From Cyathus striatus (lineage: Eukaryota > Basidiomycota > Agaricomycetes > Agaricales > Nidulariaceae): DNA of 64,000 bases. The DNA lies in assembly GCA_025738555.1 (NCBI GenBank), contig JAOVFP010000013.1, positions 558,001 through 622,000 on the forward strand, in the 5' to 3' direction. Of the stretch, positions 57,181-64,000 are shown piece by piece. Below the pieces are notes generated by a model. That model saw nothing but the letters and a program-made list of their open reading frames with translations. It had not been told where the DNA came from and did no database searches. The position numbers were made by a program, and so were the translations under genes. Within the stretch, counting starts at the first letter, position 1, and each line of letters opens with the position of its first letter.

Positions 57181-59476
57181 TTACTTGCGCTTTTTCGAAC
57201 TAGACTTCTCTTTTTCCTCATGAGCTTTCTCATCTCTTCCTCCCTTCTCCTCCTTGCTCTTTCCCTTTCCCTTTCCCTTTCCCTTCCTTTTCTCCTTCTT
57301 CTCCTTAAGCCACTTTTTCAGATCCAAAAATGTATAATGATTGCTTTCAAAGCCCCAAAGATCCAGATCAGAAGGACTATCCTGATCCTCAGCCAACCAA
57401 GACTGCATGGCTGGAAAATCTGCAATCTTATCGAAATTTGAGTAGTTCTCATACCAGGCTGAAGACGATACAAAAACTGTGATGATTTCCTTCTTTGTTG
57501 CCTTTGCAACTGGCCAAGTTCTGTTCTTATCCATGATGTTGTGGTCAGAAACTGCCTTTATACAGGCAAGATACCTCTGATATGCAACTCGAAGTCCAGG
57601 GGCTGTGCTCTCAAGAATATCCCTAGGAAGCTTTAGAACCTCAATAAGCTCTTCAGTGCATTGCTCCGAGATTCCACCTCTTTGAATGAGAGAAGGGGTA
57701 TGAGAGCAAGAAACAGCATGAGAACTGGCTGCAGAGCTTCCAGCTGACTTAGACCGAATAGAATACATCTCAACATCAAGGGAGGGTGGTGCATTTGGCA
57801 TAAATCCAGACTATAAAACAACACAATATAAGTAAATGGTACAAGAATAAAAGAATAAAATATATAGCTACACTTAGTATTAGCAAAATATGCTCGCCAT
57901 CAATTCTCAGCCAGTCAACTTCTTCATCATCCTTAACAGCAGATTCAAAATTTCCAAGAATATTCTAAGCCTTACTTTCATAGACATATAAACAGCGATC
58001 AGCAGCTGAAATGATATTAGTATATGAATAAAATATGAAAGAAAACATACTAAAGAAATGTTCGGCTTTGTCTTTGAGTTTTTTCAAGACAGGCCCAATG
58101 GTTACAGTAAGGTTATGCTTCAATGTAAATGAAGCCACTCCAGGTACCATGACAGTACTAGGATCTGCATTGGATACATACAGCCAAACCCGCCCCTTAA
58201 CTGGACCAACAGCAGTGCTTTCAATAGCACTGTGAAAGTCAGTGGCATTTGGGTGATTCCCAAATGCATTTCCTCTAAGAATGCCACCTACTTAGAGTTA
58301 GTACATATATATTTATACAAATAGTAGGTTTACCTTCACTCCTTGAAGAACCATTAGGGCTAATATTGGTGATATCCACTGTGTCTACCACACCTGGTTT
58401 ACTGGTAGCACGAGGTGGACTAACTGGTGGACTAGTCATGACAATGTCTACCTCTGCAAAGAACAATGAGTTAGTATAAATACAAATATACCAAAAATCC
58501 ATACCTTTATTCTTACTGGTCCTGTCTTCTGTATGATTGTCATTGGACTTATCACTCCCTTTCAAGATTTTAAATACAGTAATACAGTTATAATATTACT
58601 GAATTTTTCTTACCTTTACCCTTACTGATCTGATCTTCTGTGTGCTTTTTGTCAGGCTTGAAAGATGTGATACTAATATCACCTACCATCACTGTGATCT
58701 GATTCATTTTCATAACTTGCACCTGGTCCATCACTTGAACTTTCAGTATTCTCTGAAATATAACTTGTGTTAGTAAATATATATGTAAGCTATCAACTCA
58801 AACCTTTATTTTCAGTTTTGTTATTGGTTTCATATCCATCAGATTCCTGTTCTTCTTCAGCTGTAGACAATATAAATATTTAGATACACATTTTATGCAT
58901 GTAAATGAATATTTTCTTACCTTTTTCCATGTCTGAACGACGCTTACGAGTAACAGTGAAGACTGGAGCTGCTGGTTGAGGTACATCAGAAGATGGACCC
59001 CGCTTTGGAGGGGCAACAGGAAGGCTGCTTTCCTCTGGCACCCTTTCAGCACTAAGTATTATTAGTTCATAAATATTGTATAAATATATGTAATACGTAC
59101 ACAGTAAGGTCAGGTACACCCTCTTCATCTGCAGCAGCGTCCTCAGCTCTTTTCATTTCCGAAGTTTTTCTAAAAAAGCATTAGTAAGGCAGTAAAAGAA
59201 AGTTATTAAACCATACCGAGTTTTTTTGCCTTTCTTGCCTTTTACAGTTTTTTTACCCCGTTTTTCCTGCACTTTTTCAGTCTCCTCATTATCTGTGATA
59301 GATTCATTGGCCTTAGCCTGCTTCTTTGTTGGTGGTTGAGCTGTAAGATCAGCAGCAGAAGTTCCATGCTTGCGAGACTCGCTGCAAGTTTCACATGTAG
59401 CTGAAAGTGGAGCAGACTCAGTAGGAGTGATACTGGAAGCCTGAGTTGTAGCAGAGCAAGTAGAACAACAAGCCAT
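57181..59476 (-). pseudogene. Multi-exon hypothetical protein next to the KDZ-associated gene
   Basis: Exons that join in frame are 59476-59217 (MACCSTCSATTQASS..., ending in a Lys-rich patch), 59169-59101, 59051-58921 and 58860-58804, then several short Ser/Asp-rich exons at 58.75-58.33 kb, two of which look duplicated (HTEDQISKGKG and HTEDRTSKNKG). The middle (58270-58060) reads GNHPNATDFHSAIESTAVGP...RVWLYVSN. The last exon (57801-57181) ends in a basic tail with KGKGKGKGKSKEEK. Its conserved segment KEIITVFVSSSAWYENYSNF is typical of a family found beside KDZ-type elements in Boletales-like genomes (from memory). An in-frame TAG at 57965-57967 interrupts the protein. The Lys/Gly tail suggests nucleic-acid or nuclear association. 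Confidence 0.6.
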
Positions 59477-59499
59477 TGTGTGTAGATGTGTTGTTAAAA

Positions 59500-60326
59500 T
59501 GCTTTGAGATAGCTAGATAGTGGTGGTGGTTAAGAAGGAGTGGGGGGAAGGGGTGAAGGGATTGATGCAAACCAAGATCTTAGGAAGCCACAAGATGCAC
59601 AGCAATATCTCATGATCAAGAAACTAAAAATATACAGCCTTTCATAGGCTACATTGAATATGGATAAATATATATTACATTTGATTGGCTACAGTACATG
59701 ATTATCTAAACTATTTTAGGCAAAACACAGCCTTTTGCCCTCAGCCCATTGGCATGAGAAAAGAATGAGTGAGGGAGAGAAGGAAGGGGGGAGAGGATGA
59801 CAGGGGGATGGAGGACATGGGAGGGGGACGTGCGTGCATGAACACTCGTTACTTGTGACGAGGTGGGGGACAGGATGATGGGGGGATGGACGGCGTGGGA
59901 GGAGGTGGAGACGAGGTGCCAGACGAGGTGGGGGAGAGGACAATGGAGGGACGGTGGACATTTGAGGTGGAGAAGAGGGGGACGTGCGCACACTTGTCCT
60001 GGCAAGTAACAAGAAGGGGGGATGCATGCACACATGCATACTCGTCACTTTCCAGACGAGGTGGGAGAGAGGACGACAAGGGGACGGAGGACATGTGAGG
60101 TGGAGAGGGGGATGTGCGTGGGATGCATGCACGCTCGTCACTTGCTAGACGAGGTAGGGGAGAGGACGAAGGGGGAAGGGGGGAGAGGATGATGAGGGAT
60201 GGAGGACGTTTGAGGTAGAGAGGAGGGGGGTGTATGCACACTCATCCTGGCAAGCGACAAGGAGGGGGGACACACGCACACTCGTCACTTGCTAGACGAG
60301 GTGGGGGAGAGGAGGTGGGGGCATAA
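59500..60326. repeat. GA-rich minisatellite (~110-130-bp unit)
   Basis: Units contain CACTCGTCACTTGCTAGACGAGGTGGGGGAGAGGA-like sequence, GGATGGAGGACATKTGAGG and GGGGACGTGCG, repeated near 59810, 59930, 60050, 60140 and 60280. Frames on the minus strand (Pro/Ser/His-rich, 109-141 codons) are composition effects. The array continues past the inserted element C at 63728. Confidence 0.65.
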
Positions 60327-60340
60327 GTGTCAGCCATCGT

Positions 60341-60401
60341 GATCATTTTTTGCCCTGGTAAAATGATTGCCACAATCATTTTACCAGGGCAAAAAATGAT
60401 C
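60341..60401. repeat. Terminal hairpin of element C
   Basis: Perfect 29-bp arms (GATCATTTTTTGCCCTGG... and its complement) flank the 3-base loop CCA. The stem core GCCCTGG and the loop are shared with the hairpin of element A. Confidence 0.95.
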
Positions 60402-61954
60402 GCTTAGGCGATCAAATGTGATCATTTACCATAGAACTAGCAGAATATTACTATGCTCAAATGTGATCATTTATTATAATACTAGCAGAATATTCCCATG
60501 CTCAAATGTGATCATTTACTATAATACTAGCAGAATATTCCCGTGCTCAAATGTGATCATTTACATAGGACTAGCTGATTGCTCACGCTCAAATGTGATC
60601 ATTTACTATAATACTAGCAGAATATTCCCATGCTCAAATGTGATCATTTACATAGGACTAGCTAATTGCTCACACTCAAATGTGATCATTTACTATAATA
60701 CTAGCAGATTGTTCCCATGCTCATATCTGATCATTTACAATAGGACTACCGCAGTATTCACACACTCAAATGTGATCATTTACATATTACCACCAGAATA
60801 TTCTCACAATCAAATGTGATCATTTATGATAATACTAGCAGAATATTCCCACGCTCAAATATGATCATTTATGATAATACTAGCAGAATATTCCCATGCT
60901 CAAATATGATCATTTATGATAATACTAGCAGAATACTCCCACGCTCAAATATGATCATTTATGATAATACTAGCAGAATATTCCCACGCTCAAATATGAT
61001 CATTTATGAGAATACTAGCAGAATATTCCCACACTCAAATATGATCATTTATGAGAATACTAGCAGAATATTCCCACGCTCAAATGTGATCATTAGGTCA
61101 TGCAGGTGGCATAATAGGTTGTTCATGTATGTCACATTGTGTCACACTGTGTGACATATGTGACATATGTCACACTTTACACATGTCACACATTGTCACA
61201 AACATTATATTTTGTCACATGTCACACTTTTTGACACGTAACATTTTGTCACACATTTCGATATGTCACACATGTCACACATTTAAACACGTCACACATT
61301 GTCACACATGTCACACTTTTTCACCACATGTCACACTTTTTGACATGTCACATTTTGTCACACACATCACACTTTTAGATATGTCACACATTTAAACACA
61401 TCACACATTGTCACACATGTCACACTTTTAGACACGTCACATTTTGTCACACACATCACACTTTTACATATGTCACATTTTATCATGTATATCACACTCT
61501 TACATATATTACACATTTACATATGTCACATATTCCACATTTGTCTTGTTGTTTATAGCTGTCACACTTAGCTGTCAAACTTCTCACATTTGCTTGTATA
61601 ATACTCCTGTCATGTAGTCACATAGGTTACATATCCAAATTCATGTCACACAACATCTGTTACAACCATTATATTCATTACACATGTTATACATCTCTTA
61701 TATGTCAATATTACACCTGTTATATTCTCACATTTGTCACACATATCACACTTCCTTCTCATATCACTTGCTTGTTATGGTACTTTCTCCTTGTCAAAAA
61801 ATAAAATTGCATTTTTACTTTCATTTGCACACCCAACAGTCACACAGACCCTACACACATCACACATGTCACATGAAAGGTGCTCACTAAGTTCATGCAC
61901 ATTACAAATTATATGGCAAAGGCACTTGACTACTTTATGAAAATCACATTTTCT

Positions 61955-62345
61955 CTTACTGTTTACCTGTATTGGTTGAATTCAGCATTCATAGCACTAA
62001 GCTGAAATCACATTGTGTCAACACTACTTTCTGGTAATCACAATGTTATGTTTTAATAAGACAGTCAGATTCTATAGTAGACATAACTGTACTTAGATAC
62101 TAATTTTGTCTAACTAACCTTAATATGTATTCTGTATCTTCATCACATGTTATCTGGTCTGGTTATGTTGACATATCTATATCTTCCATTCAATTATTAC
62201 TTCTATTGTCACATTACTTATATCTTTGTCACACTTTCTATCAGTCAATCAGATGTTTTTCTTGACTAACCAATGGGCTATATGATTTCTTGTGTCTCTC
62301 TTAACAGTGCTCACTACTGTTCAATTTTCATTGTTACAGAATTGC
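61955..62345 (-). repeat. Unique core of foldback-like element C
   Basis: This ~390-bp core is the reverse complement of the core of element B, sharing for example CTATAGTAGA..TAACTGTACTTAGAT and TTAACAGTGCTCACTACTGTTC. There is no coding frame. Confidence 0.75.
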
Positions 62346-63727
62346 AAATATCTGCTGTGTGATCATTTCATCACATTTACCATCAGATTTTGAAACATAA
62401 AATGTGACATATATGAGATGTCTGACTAACATAATACTGTGAAAATGCAACTTGTGATAAATTTACCATTTTAATAATTTGACAGTCACATGTCAGAAAG
62501 CATCAAATGATGTCAATATTTTGCCTATTTCAAACTCATTTAAATGGTACAGTATTACAAATGAGAGATGTGTGACATGTGAACAAAATGTGAATAAATG
62601 TGATGTGTTGGAATATGTAACATGTGTGATGAATATAATGGTTGTAACAGATGTTGTATAACATGAATCTGGAAATGTAACCTATGTGACTACATGACAG
62701 GAGTATTATACAAGCAAATGTGAGAAGTTTGACAGCTAAGTGTGACAGCTATAAACAACAAGACAAATGTGGAATATGTGACATATGTAAATGTGTAATA
62801 TATGTAAGAGTGTGATATACATGATAAAATGTGACATATGTAAAAGTGTGATGTGTGTGACAAAATGTGACGTGTCTAAAAGTGTGACATGTGTGACAAT
62901 GTGTGATGTGTTTAAATGTGTGACATATCTAAAAGTGTGATGTGTGTGACAAAATGTGACATGTCAAAAAGTGTGACATGTGGTGAAAAAGTGTGACATG
63001 TGTGACAATGTGTGACGTGTTTAAATGTGTGACATGTGTGACATATCGAAATGTGTGACAAAATGTTACGTGTCAAAAAGTGTGACATGTGACAAAATAT
63101 AATGTTTGTGACAATGTGTGACATGTGTAAAGTGTGACATATGTCACATATGTCACACAGTGTGACACAATGTGACATACATGAACAACCTATTATGCCA
63201 CCTGCATGACCTAATGATCACATTTGAGCGTGGGAATATTCTGCTAGTATTCTCATAAATGATCATATTTGAGTGTGGGAATATTCTGCTAGTATTCTCA
63301 TAAATGATCATATTTGAGCGTGGGAATATTCTGCTAGTATTATCATAAATGATCATATTTGAGCGTGGGAGTATTCTGCTAGTATTATCATAAATGATCA
63401 TATTTGAGCATGGGAATATTCTGCTAGTATTATCATAAATGATCATATTTGAGCATGGGAATATTCTGCTAGTATTATCATAAATGATCATATTTGAGCA
63501 TGGGAATATTCTGGTGGTAATATGTAAATGATCACATTTGAGTGTGTGAATACTGTGGTAGTCCTATTGTAAATGATCAGATATGAGCATGGGAACAATC
63601 TGCTAGTATTATAGTAAATGATCACATTTGAGCATGGGAATATTTTGCTAGTATTATAATAAATGATCACATTTGAGCATAGTAATATTCTGCTAGTTCT
63701 ATGGTAAATGATCACATTTGATCGCCA

Positions 63728-63870
63728 CTTGCCAGATGAGGAGGCATAGGAGGAGGGGGGAGACATATGCTTGTCCTCGTCATTTGTGAGACAAGGTGGC
63801 AGCGGAGGAGGGTGAGCCTAGACGAGAAGGAGGGAGGGAGTGAGATGGAAGAGGGAAGAGGGAGAAGAAG
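63728..63870. repeat. GA-rich minisatellite, continuation
   Basis: ACTTGCCAGATGAGGAGG and GTCATTTGTGAGACAAGGTGG are units of the array seen before element C. They show that C interrupts one array. Confidence 0.6.
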
Positions 63871-64000
63871 AGTATATACTCACCTTTAGCTGTGTATGCA
63901 CTCACACACACACCCTTCCCACCATGGCACCTGTGCCATAACCGCGTGTTATCGATCTTCATCTTGAAGAAGATCGATTTGTCACCTGCTGAAAACGATT

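Larger units (their letters stand above)
60327..63727. mobile_element. Complete foldback-like element C (3.4 kb)
   Basis: Left-arm order: AGTGTCAGCC end, perfect hairpin (60341-60401), about a dozen AATGTGATCATTTA boxes each followed by TACTAGCAGAATATTCCCA at ~55-60-bp spacing (60410-61095), and a TGTCACA array (61130-61770). The core (61955-62345) follows, then the same arrays inverted to 63727. The 88-codon translations of 61129-61395 and 63178-62912 are identical, showing near-identical arms. The right arm lacks the hairpin. It is inserted in the GA-rich minisatellite. No transposase is present. Confidence 0.85.

Noticed and set aside
60418..61154. Frames with repeated MIIYDNTSRIFPRSN units that look like a repeat protein
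   Set aside because: The unit is the TGATCAT box plus its AT-rich spacer translated. The mirror-image arm gives the same peptide on the other strand, as expected from an inverted array.

Overview
The window looks like a repeat-choked accessory region of a mushroom-forming basidiomycete (Agaricomycetes). Four things point there: genes cut by 44-60 bp GT-AG introns, an NLR-type NACHT-WD40 gene, a CxC5/CxC6 cysteine-cluster gene of the kind that accompanies KDZ transposons, and HNH-like and 'CPEC' zinc-cluster families seen in ectomycorrhizal Boletales-like genomes. The species assignment is inference. No rRNA, bacterial operon or CRISPR array is present.

Layout. 0-3.6 kb: two word-array elements, a 765-bp repeat split by a 1.1-kb insertion, and a diverged ~1.07-kb LTR-like repeat. 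3.9-6.9 kb: two multi-exon genes of unknown function, the first an intact 439-residue model. 7.1-12.2 kb: a decayed Ty3/gypsy pol on the minus strand, split inside its reverse transcriptase by a 620-bp solo LTR. 12.3-13.1 kb: a half foldback-like element. 14.4-16 kb: a Helitron helicase relic, a 1.0-kb inverted-repeat element and a tRNA-derived sequence. 16-17.6 kb: a CCA-rich minisatellite. 18-21 kb: an NLR gene (NACHT plus five WD40 repeats) with one nonsense codon. 22-35.3 kb and 43.3-44.9 kb: a GC-rich mosaic of short repeats carrying scrambled pieces of a COP9 signalosome subunit 3 gene, a second recurring terminal exon and two copies of an HNH-like gene, part of it folded into a large inverted duplication. 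36.9-40.5 kb: a decayed hAT transposase. 40.5-43.2 kb: the second 765-bp repeat, split by a 645-bp solo LTR, and a MULE-like MITE with a perfect 9-bp target duplication. 44.9-49.8 kb: a half and a complete foldback-like element. 49.8-51.1 kb: a dimeric 330-bp tandem repeat. 53.9-59.5 kb: a KDZ-associated block of two decaying genes. 59.5-63.9 kb: a GA-rich minisatellite carrying a second complete foldback-like element.

The most interesting content is repetitive. Two complete (46.5-49.8 and 60.3-63.7 kb) and two half (12.3 and 44.9 kb) elements share one architecture: a GTGTCAGC end, a terminal hairpin with a CCR loop, an array of spaced TGATCAT boxes, an array of TGTCACA words, and in the complete copies a shared ~390-bp unique core flanked by the same arrays inverted. 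A second family shares the end GGGGGAGTGTAAATTACTG, but each copy carries an array of a different short near-palindromic word.

Few genes here look able to work. The 439-residue gene is intact, and its neighbour may be. The NLR, both KDZ-block genes, the hAT, the gypsy pol and the HNH-like gene all carry stops or insertions. Several stops fit CGA-to-TGA change, consistent with cytosine-methylation decay of a silenced region.
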